A DNA stretch of 64,000 nucleotides from Achromobacter spanius. GTDB lineage: Bacteria > Pseudomonadota > Gammaproteobacteria > Burkholderiales > Burkholderiaceae_B. Numbering within the stretch: position 1 is the stretch's first letter; each line of letters starts with the position of its first letter. The notes below the pieces were generated by a model. It was not told the origin of the DNA. It made no database searches and saw nothing but the letters and a program-made list of their open reading frames with translations. This document shows, piece after piece, positions 42,062 to 50,835 of the stretch. Both the position numbers and the translations under genes were made by a program. The stretch covers positions 3,906,001 to 3,970,000 of the forward strand of contig NZ_CP025030.1 of the NCBI RefSeq assembly GCF_002812705.1, written 5' to 3'.

Positions 42062-42148
42062 TCAAAGCGCCCACGCGCCTATAGTCGTCCGCCACTGCCC
42101 AAGACAACAGCGCGGCCGCCTGTGCGGACCGATCGCGAGGAGCCACCC

Positions 42149-43333
42149 ATGTTCGACCCCCTGCGCCAGATACTCAGCCTGCATGACTTTGAAGACGTGG
42201 CGAAACGACGCCTGCCCAAGCCCATCTACGCCTATGTGTCCGGCGCGGTGGAAGACGGGCAATCCGAACGCGGCAACCGGCAGGCCTTTGCGCAGTACGG
42301 CTTTCGGCCCAAGGTGCTGGTGGACGTATCGCAACGCAGCACGCGCACCACGGTATTGGGTCGGGAGTACGCCGCGCCGGTGGGCGTGGCGCCCATGGGA
42401 ATCTCGGCGCTGTCGAGCTATCGCGGCGACGTCGTGCTGGCGCGCGCCGCCGCCGAGGCGAACGTGCCCTGCATCATGAGCGGGTCGTCGTTGATCCGGC
42501 TGGAAGAGGTAATGCAGGCCGCGCCGGGCACCTGGTTTCAGGCCTACCTGCCGGGCGACGACGCGCAGATCGCGGCCTTGATCGACCGCGTGGCGGCAGC
42601 CGGCGTGACGACCTTGGTGCTGACGGTGGACACGCCCGTTGCCGCCAACCGCGAGAACAACGTGCGGGCGGGGTTTTCAACGCCGCTGCGGCCCAGCGTG
42701 GGCCTGGCCTGGCAAGGGCTGACGCATCCGCGCTGGCTGTTCGGCACGTTCCTGCGCACGCTGTGGCGCCATGGCATGCCGCACTTCGAAAACAACTACG
42801 CCACGCGCGGCGCGCCGATTCTGTCGGCCAATGTGCTGCGCGATTTTTCCGACCGCGGCCATCTGAACTGGCGGCACGTGGCCGCCATCCGCCGCCGCTG
42901 GCAAGGGCAGATGGTGATCAAGGGCATTCTGCATCCCGACGATGCACGCACCGCGCGCGCGCAGGGCATGGACGGCATCATCGTGTCGAACCACGGCGGG
43001 CGGCAACTGGACGGCAGCCTGTCGCCCTTGCAAGCGCTGCCGGCAGTGGCGGACGCGGCCGGTGGCATGGACGTGATGCTGGACAGCGGCGTGCGGCGTG
43101 GGTCTGACGTGCTCAAGGCCATGGCGCTGGGTGCGCGCTGCGTGTTCGTGGGGCGTCCGTTCAACTATGCGGCGACGGTGGCCGGGCAGCGCGGCGTGGC
43201 GCATGCCATCAACCTGATAGTGGAAGAAGTCAGGCGCAATATGGGCCTGCTGGGCGTGGTGGATGTGGCGCAAGTCAACGCGGACACCTTGGTGCGTGTG
43301 CCGTCGGCGGGGGACGGCGCGCAGCAAGGCTAG
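42149..43333 (+). CDS. FMN-dependent alpha-hydroxy-acid oxidase/dehydrogenase
   Basis: 394 residues from ATG 42149 with GAGGAG upstream. It belongs to the lactate/mandelate/glycolate oxidase family. FMN and catalytic motifs are VGVAPMGISALSSY, the TWFQAYLPGDD segment, LTVDTPVAANRENNVRAGF, the active-site His with Arg in VSNHGGRQLDGSLSPL, and the phosphate site DSGVRRGSDVLKAMALGARCVFVGRP. It oxidises an L-2-hydroxy acid to the 2-oxo acid, probably at the membrane with quinone. With the nearby D-specific dehydrogenase it could cover both enantiomers. Confidence 0.92.
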   Translation: MFDPLRQILSLHDFEDVAKRRLPKPIYAYVSGAVEDGQSERGNRQAFAQYGFRPKVLVDVSQRSTRTTVLGREYAAPVGVAPMGISALSSYRGDVVLARAAAEANVPCIMSGSSLIRLEEVMQAAPGTWFQAYLPGDDAQIAALIDRVAAAGVTTLVLTVDTPVAANRENNVRAGFSTPLRPSVGLAWQGLTHPRWLFGTFLRTLWRHGMPHFENNYATRGAPILSANVLRDFSDRGHLNWRHVAAIRRRWQGQMVIKGILHPDDARTARAQGMDGIIVSNHGGRQLDGSLSPLQALPAVADAAGGMDVMLDSGVRRGSDVLKAMALGARCVFVGRPFNYAATVAGQRGVAHAINLIVEEVRRNMGLLGVVDVAQVNADTLVRVPSAGDGAQQG

Positions 43334-43370
43334 ACAAGACAAGGTCAGGCAAGGGTAGACATGCCCTAGA

Positions 43371-44291
43371 ATGCCGGCACCGCTTTTCACGAAGCACCAA
43401 TCGCGAACCGCCTTGCCGCATCCGTCCAGCGCCACTTTTTTTTCCAGCCCAAGCAAGCGATATGGCCTATGCCTTGCGCTGGCACTGATCGTTTCGATAC
43501 CCGCCATCGCCCGCGCGCAGCCCGCTGCGTCCGAGAATGCCTACGCGAAGACGGTCGAGCCCATCGGCGGCGACTTCGCGCTGCAAGGCTATCCGCGTTC
43601 CCACCTGCGCACCATCCTGTTTCGCGGCAAGCCCTATCGGCCCTTGAATGCCGTGGAGTTCATCCACGTGCGGGCGCTGGGGCCGACACAAGGCGGCCAG
43701 CCGATGCTGGTGGCGGTGTCGAACGACTTCATGGGTGTCGGCACAATACTGATCGCGGTGCAAAACGGCACGCCGCTTGCGCGCGTATTGAGCCCCACCG
43801 TCGACATGCACGACCCCGACATGGGCGTGGCACAACCCGGCCGCAAGGACCTGCTGCTGTTCACGGCGGGCTCGCGGGCGCTGGTGACATCGACGGGCCA
43901 GGTGCTGTGGTTTGAACATCAGCGCCCGAAGGAAAAACTGCATTCCATTCCCCAGTTGGTATCCGTGTCGCCGGACAACCGGCACGGCGCGCTGTTGCTG
44001 GACAACGAGATCCGGCTTGGCCGCTTGGACGATGGCCCCTATGCCACCGTGCCGTTCACCAAAGCCATGCAAACCAAGGCTTTCAGCGTGCTGTGGGATG
44101 AAAGCTCGCAGGCCGCCAGAAAGGCGCTGGACGCCGGCAAGCGGATCGACCAGCGCCGTCTGTACCGCAACTTGAAGGCAGAATGGATCAACAAGAATTT
44201 TCAGTGGCAAGAAGGCAAGAACGGATGGCAGTTCAATGGTTATGGCCTGAAGTCGGCGGCGTTGCCGGTTGCCACGGCGCAGGAGCGGTAA
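43371..44291 (+). CDS. Exported protein of unknown function
   Basis: 306 residues. An N-terminal extension of ~30 residues precedes a good signal peptide (LCLALALIVSIPAIARAQP), so the true start may be later, but no better ATG with a ribosome site is present. The mature part is strand-rich with propeller-like runs (VEFIHVRALGPTQGGQPMLVAVSNDFMG, DLLLFTAGSRALVTSTGQVLWFE, QLVSVSPDNRHGALLLDNEI) and ends with a Trp-rich segment (EWINKNFQWQEGKNGWQFNGYG). No family recognised. It is followed by a lipoprotein gene that may be its partner. Confidence 0.6.
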   Translation: MPAPLFTKHQSRTALPHPSSATFFSSPSKRYGLCLALALIVSIPAIARAQPAASENAYAKTVEPIGGDFALQGYPRSHLRTILFRGKPYRPLNAVEFIHVRALGPTQGGQPMLVAVSNDFMGVGTILIAVQNGTPLARVLSPTVDMHDPDMGVAQPGRKDLLLFTAGSRALVTSTGQVLWFEHQRPKEKLHSIPQLVSVSPDNRHGALLLDNEIRLGRLDDGPYATVPFTKAMQTKAFSVLWDESSQAARKALDAGKRIDQRRLYRNLKAEWINKNFQWQEGKNGWQFNGYGLKSAALPVATAQER

Positions 44292-44304
44292 GGTGAGGTC
44301 GACT

Positions 44305-44364
44305 TTGTTGATGCCGAATTCGTTGATGTCGAATTCATTGATGCCGAATTCATTGATGCCGTCC
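44305..44364 (+). repeat. Four 15-bp units at the start of the lipoprotein gene
   Basis: TTGTTGATGCCGAAT, TCGTTGATGTCGAAT, TCATTGATGCCGAAT and TCATTGATGCCGTCC lie head to tail. Each contains an in-frame ATG (44311, 44326, 44341, 44356). Because 15 is a multiple of three, copy changes alter only the N-terminal length. Confidence 0.9.
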
Positions 44365-45018
44365 ATCCGGCGCCTGACGACGTTTGGCTTGCTGGCGCTG
44401 CTGGCGGGATGCGCGGGCAGTGCCGAGATCTTTGAAGAACATGTCCGCACCGAAGACGCCAAGCCGACGGACGTGGTCCTGACGCTGGACGTTGCGTTCG
44501 CGCGCGCACCCGACTTCGAACCCGAAACCAACACCTACAACGGGCCGCCCCGGCGCGTGGAGTATTCCGGCTACCCCAGCCTGGACGTGCCGTTCTATCA
44601 AAAGGGCCTGGGCATGGACCTGGGCGTGTTGGGCGATCCGCGCGCCTTGCTCGCGCTGCCGTACCCATCGCCCACCACCCGCACCACCTCGGCAAAATTG
44701 AAAATATTCGGTGAGCGCCGCGATGCCCGGCATTACCGCTTTGTGGTGCTGCCGCGCGCAGGTTGGAACAGCTACAACAGTTTCCAGGTGTCGTTCGCCG
44801 TCAACGGCCGGCGCGAGGGCATGACGTTTGCCTACAGCACGAAGGCCGTGTGCGAAAGCGCCTTCGACGTGACGACACCCACCTACGGCTTCGGCATGTC
44901 GGTGTCGGCGAGCTTCGCGAACGGCAAGACCGGCTGCCTGATGGCCTGCGATGCGCGACCGGGTTACCCGGGATATTGCGCGTTTGGCGCGGATGTTGAG
45001 TCGATGCTGGCCAAGTAG
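44311..45018 (+). CDS. Predicted lipoprotein of unknown function
   Basis: 235 residues from ATG 44311, which has GGTGAGG about 12 nt upstream; in-frame ATGs at 44326, 44341 and 44356 are alternatives. The lipobox is LLAGC (RRLTTFGLLALLAGCAGS). The mature protein has strand-like runs (VVLTLDVAFARAPDF, YRFVVLPRAGWNSYNSFQVSFAVNGRREGMTFAYST) and cysteines in AVCES, TGCLMACD and GYCAFG. It follows the exported protein at 43371 with a 19-bp gap. Family not recognised. Confidence 0.65.
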   Translation: MPNSLMSNSLMPNSLMPSIRRLTTFGLLALLAGCAGSAEIFEEHVRTEDAKPTDVVLTLDVAFARAPDFEPETNTYNGPPRRVEYSGYPSLDVPFYQKGLGMDLGVLGDPRALLALPYPSPTTRTTSAKLKIFGERRDARHYRFVVLPRAGWNSYNSFQVSFAVNGRREGMTFAYSTKAVCESAFDVTTPTYGFGMSVSASFANGKTGCLMACDARPGYPGYCAFGADVESMLAK

Positions 45019-45175
45019 CGTGAACGCGGCGTAGCGCACGCCGCCCGTGATTCTCTGCATCGACATCCGTGAGCGCCCGCGCGCGCGGCACGGCTATTTT
45101 CACATTGCGTATCGGTATTTGTTGCGCGCCTACGCCGCCCCTATCCTGATTTTTTCAATCACACAGGGGCGGTAC

Positions 45176-46198
45176 ATGAGTATTCAACGCAAATCAGCCT
45201 GGCGCGCGGGCCTGGGCCTGCTGGCCGGCGTCATCGTGGGCGCGGGCTTGTTCAGCAACTTTGCGGGGTCGGCGCCAGTGCCGGGCGAAGACGCCAACCG
45301 CTATCCGAACCGGCCCGTCAAGATCGTGGTGCCGATGGCGGCAGGCGGCAGCGGCGACAAGCTGGCGCGCACCATCGCGCAGAAGCTCAGCGAAAAATGG
45401 CACCAAAGCGTGGTGGTCGAAAACCAGCCCGGCGCCAGCAGCAGCATCGGTAACGCGGCGGTCGCGCATGCGCGTGGCGATGGCTACACCTTGCTGCTGG
45501 GCGGCGATGCGCTGTCGTTGAACGCGTTGCAGCCAGGCAAGTTGCCCTACGACCCGGTGAAGGACCTGCGAGGGGTAACCAAGGCCGTAGTGAACCCGCA
45601 ATTGCTTGTCGTGCGCCCCGGGCTGGGGGTGAAGACCTTTGCCGAGTTCGTGGCGTTGGTGAAACAGAAGCCGGGCGAGGTGTCGCTGGCGTTGCCGGGT
45701 GGCACGGGCAGCTTGCGGCATCTGGCAGTCGAGCTTTTGAACGAACGCATCGGCGCCAAAACCAATCAGATTCCCTATCCCGGCGGTGGACCCGCCATGC
45801 TGGACGTGCTGGGGGGGCACGTGGACGCCATGTTGATCACCTTGGCGGCGGCCACGGAAAACGTGCGCAACGGCAAGCTGGTGGCGCTGGCGGTGACCAC
45901 GCCGTACCGCTCCAAGGCGCTGCCAGACGTGCCTACCCTGCAAGAGGCGGGCTTGTCCGATTACGTGGTGGAAAGCTGGCAGGGTCTGTCTGTACCGGCC
46001 TCGACGCCGCGCGCCATCGTGGACCGCATCAACCATGACGTGGTGGCCGTGCTGCGCGAGCCCGAGACGGCGGCGTTGCTGGAGAACCTGGGCTTCACCA
46101 TTGCGGCGACCTCGCCCGAAGCGGTGGACCAGACGGTGCGCGATGACATCGCGACCTATCGCCGCGTGATTGCATCGGCCGACGTGAAGCTGAAGTAG
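45176..46198 (+). CDS. Bug/TctC-family periplasmic receptor before the sulfur amino-acid operon
   Basis: 340 residues from ATG 45176 with AGGGGCGG upstream. The N-terminal hydrophobic stretch GLLAGVIVGAGLFSNFAGSA looks like a signal anchor or an atypical signal peptide. Motifs: IVVPMAAGGSGDKLARTIAQKL, VVVENQPGASSSIGNAAVA, NQIPYPGGGPAMLDVLGG and ALPDVPTLQEAGLSDY. 105 bp separate it from the first amino-acid binding protein. Whether it belongs to that operon is not clear. Confidence 0.9.
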   Translation: MSIQRKSAWRAGLGLLAGVIVGAGLFSNFAGSAPVPGEDANRYPNRPVKIVVPMAAGGSGDKLARTIAQKLSEKWHQSVVVENQPGASSSIGNAAVAHARGDGYTLLLGGDALSLNALQPGKLPYDPVKDLRGVTKAVVNPQLLVVRPGLGVKTFAEFVALVKQKPGEVSLALPGGTGSLRHLAVELLNERIGAKTNQIPYPGGGPAMLDVLGGHVDAMLITLAAATENVRNGKLVALAVTTPYRSKALPDVPTLQEAGLSDYVVESWQGLSVPASTPRAIVDRINHDVVAVLREPETAALLENLGFTIAATSPEAVDQTVRDDIATYRRVIASADVKLK

Positions 46199-46303
46199 GG
46201 CGCCGCCGCCCGTCGCATATTGATATCTGAAAGTCTTCTTTGTCTTGCCGGCGTGGCGCCCGCAGCATGGACCTTCGTTCAATTCAATCGACAAGACAAC
46301 AAC

Positions 46304-47140
46304 ATGGCAATCAGCAAGACAACGGGCGCGGCCCGCATGGCAATCACGCTGGCGCTGACTCTGGCGGCCGGCGCGGCCCACGCCGACGCCACGCTGGACA
46401 AGATCCGGCAGCGGGGCACGGTGACCATCGGCGTGCTGGCCAATGGCGGCGTGTTCGGATCGCTGGACCCTGCCACGCAGCAACTGGTGGGCTGGAACCC
46501 CGAGCTGGCGCGTGAAGTGGCCAAGGGCCTGGGCGTGAAGGCGGAACTGGTGCAAGTGCAGACCGCGACGCGCACGCAGTTTCTGATCTCGGGCAAGGTG
46601 GATCTTCTGATCGCGTCCATGGAACTGAATCCGGAACGCGCCGACATCCTGGGCTATGCGCCCACGCCGTTCTTTCGTGTAGGCGGCGCGGCCGCGACCT
46701 TGAAGCGCAGCGGCATCAACAAGTGGGAAGACCTGCGCGGCAAGACGGTGTGCGTGTCGCAAGGCAGCAGCTACGCCAAGCCGCTGTCGTCCGACTACGG
46801 CGCCGTGGTCAAGGGCTTCAAGAGTTCGTCGGACTCGTTGCTGGCGCTGCGTGGCGGGCAATGCGTGGCGGCGGTGCACGATTCCACCTTGATCCACCCC
46901 TTGCTGCGCAACAACCCGGAATGGGCCGATTACCACGCGCCTATCGCCACTGACGTGTTGCCCGCGAACTCCGTGGTCTGGACCCGCAAGGGCGAGACCG
47001 ACACCATCGCCGCCGTCGACAAGATCGTGCAGGACTGGCACCGCTCGGGCTGGCTGATTGCCACCGAAAAGCGCCTGGGCATCGAACCCGCGCAGCCGCT
47101 GTTGCAGGAACTGCACGCCAAGTACAAGCAGGGCAGCTAA
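46304..47140 (+). CDS. ABC amino-acid binding protein (SBP family 3), first paralogue
   Basis: 278 residues with a signal peptide ending AAGAAHA. The family 3 pattern is visible: TLDKIRQRGTVTIGVL, WNPELAREVAKGLGVKAELVQVQTATRTQFLISGKVDLLIASM and WEDLRGKTVCVSQGSSYAKPL. It is paralogous to the next gene with the same KxVCVSQGS element. The usual GxDVE(I/L) motif is replaced by WNPELAREV, so it is a less standard member. It should bind a polar or sulfur amino acid for the ABC transporter encoded at 49290-51658. Confidence 0.88.
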   Translation: MAISKTTGAARMAITLALTLAAGAAHADATLDKIRQRGTVTIGVLANGGVFGSLDPATQQLVGWNPELAREVAKGLGVKAELVQVQTATRTQFLISGKVDLLIASMELNPERADILGYAPTPFFRVGGAAATLKRSGINKWEDLRGKTVCVSQGSSYAKPLSSDYGAVVKGFKSSSDSLLALRGGQCVAAVHDSTLIHPLLRNNPEWADYHAPIATDVLPANSVVWTRKGETDTIAAVDKIVQDWHRSGWLIATEKRLGIEPAQPLLQELHAKYKQGS

Positions 47141-47161
47141 GCGCGCCCCAATTCGGATCGG

Positions 47162-48046
47162 ATGGACAAGATGAAGCAATTCAGCAAGAAGACGGGCGCG
47201 GCGCTGGCCTGGGCGGTGGCGGCGGCCTTGGCGGCCACGGGCGTCGCGCATGCGGACGCGACCCTGGACAAGATCAAGCAGCGCGGCAGGATCATCGTCG
47301 GCGTGGACGGCGCCAGCCCGCCGTTTGGCGTGCTGGACCCGGCCACCGGCAAGGTCGGCGGCTTTCAGACGGAGCTGGGCGCGGACATCGCCAAGCGCTT
47401 GGGCGTCAGCCTTGAGACCGTGCCGGTTACCGCTGCCACGCGCGTGCAGTTCTTGCAGGCCGGCAAGGTGGATCTGTTGATTGCCAATATTCAGTGGACC
47501 CAGGAGCGCAGCCAGATCCTCAGCTACGCGCCCACCCCCTACAACCTGGTGGGCGGCGCGGCCATGGTGTCGAAAGGCAGTGGCATCAAGCGCTGGGAAG
47601 ACCTGAAGGGCAAGGTGGCGTGCGTGTCGCAAGGCAGCAACTTCGCCAAGCCCTTGCAGGACACCTACGGCGCGGTGGTCAAGGGCTTGCGCAACATTCC
47701 CGAGTCCTTGCTGGCGCTAAAGGGCGGCAGTTGCGACGCGTCGGTGCACATCCAACCCGCGCTGTATGAAACGCTGCATGGACCAAACGGCGCGCAATGG
47801 AGCGACTTCGAGCTGGCCACGCCAGATCAGTTGATTCCGTCACCCACGGTGATCTGGACGCGCCGCAATGAGGCCGACACGCGCGCGTTTGTCGACGGCG
47901 TCATCCGCGACTGGCTGACGACGGGCCTGCTAGTGCAAGAAGCCGAACGCCATGGCGTGCCGGCCGATTACTTGAAGCAGGTCACCGCCCAGGCGCGGGC
48001 CGGCAAGTTCGATAGCGCACCACCCGAAGCCGGGAGCCGGCCATGA
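47162..48046 (+). CDS. ABC amino-acid binding protein (SBP family 3), second paralogue
   Basis: 294 residues with a signal peptide ending TGVAHA. Layout is the same as the neighbouring gene: TLDKIKQRGRIIVGVDGASPPFGV, FQTELGADIAKRLGVSLETVPVTAATRVQFLQAGKVDLLIANI and WEDLKGKVACVSQGSNFAKPLQ. The first SBP ends 21 bp before this ATG, and this gene's stop overlaps the aminotransferase start (ATGA at 48043). Two receptors for one permease suggest a broadened ligand range. Confidence 0.9.
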   Translation: MDKMKQFSKKTGAALAWAVAAALAATGVAHADATLDKIKQRGRIIVGVDGASPPFGVLDPATGKVGGFQTELGADIAKRLGVSLETVPVTAATRVQFLQAGKVDLLIANIQWTQERSQILSYAPTPYNLVGGAAMVSKGSGIKRWEDLKGKVACVSQGSNFAKPLQDTYGAVVKGLRNIPESLLALKGGSCDASVHIQPALYETLHGPNGAQWSDFELATPDQLIPSPTVIWTRRNEADTRAFVDGVIRDWLTTGLLVQEAERHGVPADYLKQVTAQARAGKFDSAPPEAGSRP

Positions 48047-49293
48047 CAGCGTTGAATCTGTTTCCGGACGTGCTGTCGCGCCGCGCCCGTGGCGCCGAGT
48101 TGTCGCCCATTGCCGCTGCCGGTGCGCGGGCGGCGCGCTTGGCGGCCGAGGGCCGTTCCATCCTGGTGCTGACCTCGGGCGAGCCTGACTTCGACACGCC
48201 GGCGGCCATCAAGGACGCGGCCCTGGCCGCGCTGGAACGGGGCCACACCAAGTACACGCCCACGGCCGGCACGGCGGCGCTGCGGCAGGCGGTGGCGCGC
48301 GGCTTCGGGTCGCGCAGCGGCCTTGCCACGGATGCGTCCAACGTCATCATTTCCAATGGCGGCAAGCAGGTCATCTACCTGGCGCTCAATGCCACGCTGG
48401 ATGAGGGCGACGAGGTGATCGTGCCCGCGCCGTACTGGCCCACGTTTCCCGACGCGGTGCGTATCAACGGTGGCCAGCCCGTCGTCGTGCAGACTCGGGC
48501 GGAAGACGGCTTCAAGCTGACGGCATCGGCCTTGCGTCAGGCGATCACGCCGCGCACCAAGTGGCTGATCCTGAACTCGCCGGGCAACCCCTCGGGCGCG
48601 GTCTATTCCGTCGACGAATTGCAGGCGCTGGCGGCGGTGTTGCGTGACGCGCCGCACGTGCTGGTGCTGTGGGACGAGATGTACGAAGAGATCTGGTTCA
48701 ACCAGAAGCCCACGCCGCTGCTGCGCGTGGCGCCCGAGCTTGCGGGACGCACGCTGGTGGTCAACGGCGTGTCCAAGACCTATGCCATGACAGGGTGGCG
48801 CATCGGTTGGGGCATCGGGCCGCAGCCGTTGATTCAGGCGCTGGAGGCCGTGCAATCCCAGGTATCCTCGGGGCCAAATTCTCTGGGGCAAGCGGCGGCG
48901 CTGGCGGCGTTGGAGGGCGTGGCGGACGACTTCGTCCACACCGCCAGACTGGCGTATGCACGGCGCGCGCGGCGCGTGGTGGATGGGCTGCGTGGCGTCC
49001 CCGGCTTGCAGGCGAATGTACCGCAAGGGGCGTTCTTTGCGTGGGTCGGCGTGGCTGGCTTGATCGGGGCGGTGCGCCCGGATGGTCGGCGCATCGCGCA
49101 TGACGGCGACGTGGTGGACTGGTTGCTGGAGTCGGAAGGCGTGGCGGTGGTGCGCGGCGCCGCATATGGCCTGTCGCCGTATCTGCGACTGTCGTTTGCC
49201 GCATCCGACGCGCACATTGACCAGGCCGTCGACCGCATCGGCAGGGCGGTCGCGGCATTGGCGTTGGCGCCTGCCTGGGAGGCCGCCGCATGA
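48043..49293 (+). CDS. Class I/II PLP aminotransferase
   Basis: 416 residues of fold-type I. Features are TSGEPDFDTPAAIKDAALAALERGHTKYTPTAG, the NPSG motif in LNSPGNPSGAVYS, the Asp in LWDEMYEEIWF, the Schiff-base Lys in VNGVSKTYAMTGWRIGWG, and the carboxylate-binding Arg in PYLRLSFAAS. It resembles the aspartate/aromatic aminotransferase I-beta group. In this operon it may transaminate the imported amino acid or act as a C-S lyase-like enzyme; sequence does not decide. Overlaps both neighbours by four bases. Confidence 0.9.
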   Translation: MTALNLFPDVLSRRARGAELSPIAAAGARAARLAAEGRSILVLTSGEPDFDTPAAIKDAALAALERGHTKYTPTAGTAALRQAVARGFGSRSGLATDASNVIISNGGKQVIYLALNATLDEGDEVIVPAPYWPTFPDAVRINGGQPVVVQTRAEDGFKLTASALRQAITPRTKWLILNSPGNPSGAVYSVDELQALAAVLRDAPHVLVLWDEMYEEIWFNQKPTPLLRVAPELAGRTLVVNGVSKTYAMTGWRIGWGIGPQPLIQALEAVQSQVSSGPNSLGQAAALAALEGVADDFVHTARLAYARRARRVVDGLRGVPGLQANVPQGAFFAWVGVAGLIGAVRPDGRRIAHDGDVVDWLLESEGVAVVRGAAYGLSPYLRLSFAASDAHIDQAVDRIGRAVAALALAPAWEAAA

Positions 49294-50027
49294 CTGCTAC
49301 GTTATTGCAGGCCTGGGTGGATGCCTTCCGACCCTTGGGCCTGAACTACAGCTTCGTGCAGGATCCGGCCGAGTTGTCGGCGTTTGGTCATGGCCTGCTG
49401 GTGACGCTGCAACTGTGCGCATGGACCATCCCGGTCAGCCTGCTGTTCGGCGTGCTGATCGCGGCCGCGCTGACCAGCAACCGGCCGTGGCTGGCCCGGC
49501 CATTGCAGGCCTTTGTTGAAGTCACCCGCAACACACCCACGCTGGTGCAGTTGTACTGCGCGTTCCTGGTGCTGAACATGCTGATCACTCAAAAACTGGG
49601 TGGCGGCAATCCCATCACACCGTTCGCCTGGGTGGTGATCGTGGTGGCGCTGCACAAGGGCGTGTTTCACGCGGAGGCGTTGCGCGCCGGTATCGAGGCC
49701 GTGCCGTCGGTGACGATGGAAGCGGCGCGTTCGTTGGCGTTCTCACGGCGTCAGATCCTGACGCAGGTGCAGTTACCGCTGGCCGTGCGCTTTGCCTTGC
49801 CCGCGCTGGTCAACAACCTGGTGGACCTGGTGAAGATGACCGCCATCGCCTCGGCCATTGCGGTGGGCGACGTGACGTATGAATCCATCATGATCTGGTC
49901 GCACCGCGACAACGTGTTGGAACTGCTGCTGTTGATCCTGCTGTACTTCGGCTTGCTGACCTGGCTGGTCAGCCTGGCGGGGCGATGGCTGGAAGACCGT
50001 TTGAGGATGCCCGGTTATGGCCAATGA
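49290..50027 (+). CDS. Polar amino-acid ABC transporter permease
   Basis: 245 residues with about five hydrophobic segments. The HisM/GlnP-type motifs are GLLVTLQLCAWTIPVSLLFGVLIAA at the N-terminus, VEVTRNTPTLVQLYCAFL, and the coupling loop HAEALRAGIEAVPSVTMEAARSLAFSRRQIL with the EAA motif. It pairs with the permease that overlaps its 3' end by 11 bases. Confidence 0.92.
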   Translation: MTATLLQAWVDAFRPLGLNYSFVQDPAELSAFGHGLLVTLQLCAWTIPVSLLFGVLIAAALTSNRPWLARPLQAFVEVTRNTPTLVQLYCAFLVLNMLITQKLGGGNPITPFAWVVIVVALHKGVFHAEALRAGIEAVPSVTMEAARSLAFSRRQILTQVQLPLAVRFALPALVNNLVDLVKMTAIASAIAVGDVTYESIMIWSHRDNVLELLLLILLYFGLLTWLVSLAGRWLEDRLRMPGYGQ

Positions 50028-50835
50028 GCTTGCCTTGAATGGAAACCCGGCCCGGCCCTCCGGCGGCGTGCTGCCTGCCTTGCTGCGCGACCCCTGGTTC
50101 GTACTACTGCTGGCCTTGGTGGCCTTGGGCGTGGCGTGGGCTGCCACGGGCACGACGCCCGCCGCCGTCCTGGCCTTGTGGCACTGGTCTCCGGCCTTGC
50201 TGCGCGGGCTGGGCATGAACATCCAGATCAGCGTGCTGGCCATGGCGTTGGGCACGGTGGTGGGCTTGGTGGTGGGCGCGGTGTCGCTGTCGCCCTCGGC
50301 CTTGCTGCGTCGCGTGGCGCGCGCCTATGTGCTGTTGTTCCGCAATGCGCCGATTCTGGTGCTGGTGTATTTCACGACCTACGTGTTCCCGTTTGAAGTC
50401 AACGTGGCGGGCTGGTACGTGCCGTTTCCGGATTGGATCAAGGTGGTGATCGGTCTGGGGTTGCCCGCCAGCGCCAATGTGGCCGAGATCTTCCGTGGCG
50501 CAATTCAATCGATACCCAGCGCCCAATGGGAAGCGGCGCAATCGCTGGCTTTCCGGCGCACGCAGATATTTCGCATGATCGTGCTGCCGCAATGCGTTCG
50601 GCGGATGTTGCCGTCCTGGATGAACCTGACGGCCAGCATCACGATGAGCACCTCGTTGGCCTCGCTGGTGGGCGTGCACGATCTGGTGGACACCGCCACC
50701 GTGGCCAGCAATACCGTCGCCAGCAGCGACTTCACCATCCTGGTCTATTTCACGCTATTGGCGCTTTTCTTCGCCTATTGCTATCCCATCGCGCGTTGGA
50801 CGCGGTATCTGGAACGACGCTATGACAACACATGA
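50017..50835 (+). CDS. Polar amino-acid ABC transporter permease, second subunit
   Basis: 272 residues with the same architecture as the preceding permease: GLGMNIQISVLAMALGTVVGLVVGAV, LLFRNAPILVLVYFTTYVFPF and the EAA loop AEIFRGAIQSIPSAQWEAAQSLAFRRTQIF. The two would form a heterodimeric channel. It overlaps the previous gene by 11 and the ATPase gene by 14 bases. Confidence 0.92.
   Translation: MANELALNGNPARPSGGVLPALLRDPWFVLLLALVALGVAWAATGTTPAAVLALWHWSPALLRGLGMNIQISVLAMALGTVVGLVVGAVSLSPSALLRRVARAYVLLFRNAPILVLVYFTTYVFPFEVNVAGWYVPFPDWIKVVIGLGLPASANVAEIFRGAIQSIPSAQWEAAQSLAFRRTQIFRMIVLPQCVRRMLPSWMNLTASITMSTSLASLVGVHDLVDTATVASNTVASSDFTILVYFTLLALFFAYCYPIARWTRYLERRYDNT

Noticed and set aside
45194..47632. 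812-residue minus-strand open frame
   Set aside because: It lies opposite a Bug receptor and two amino-acid binding proteins with clear motifs and signal peptides, so it is a shadow frame.
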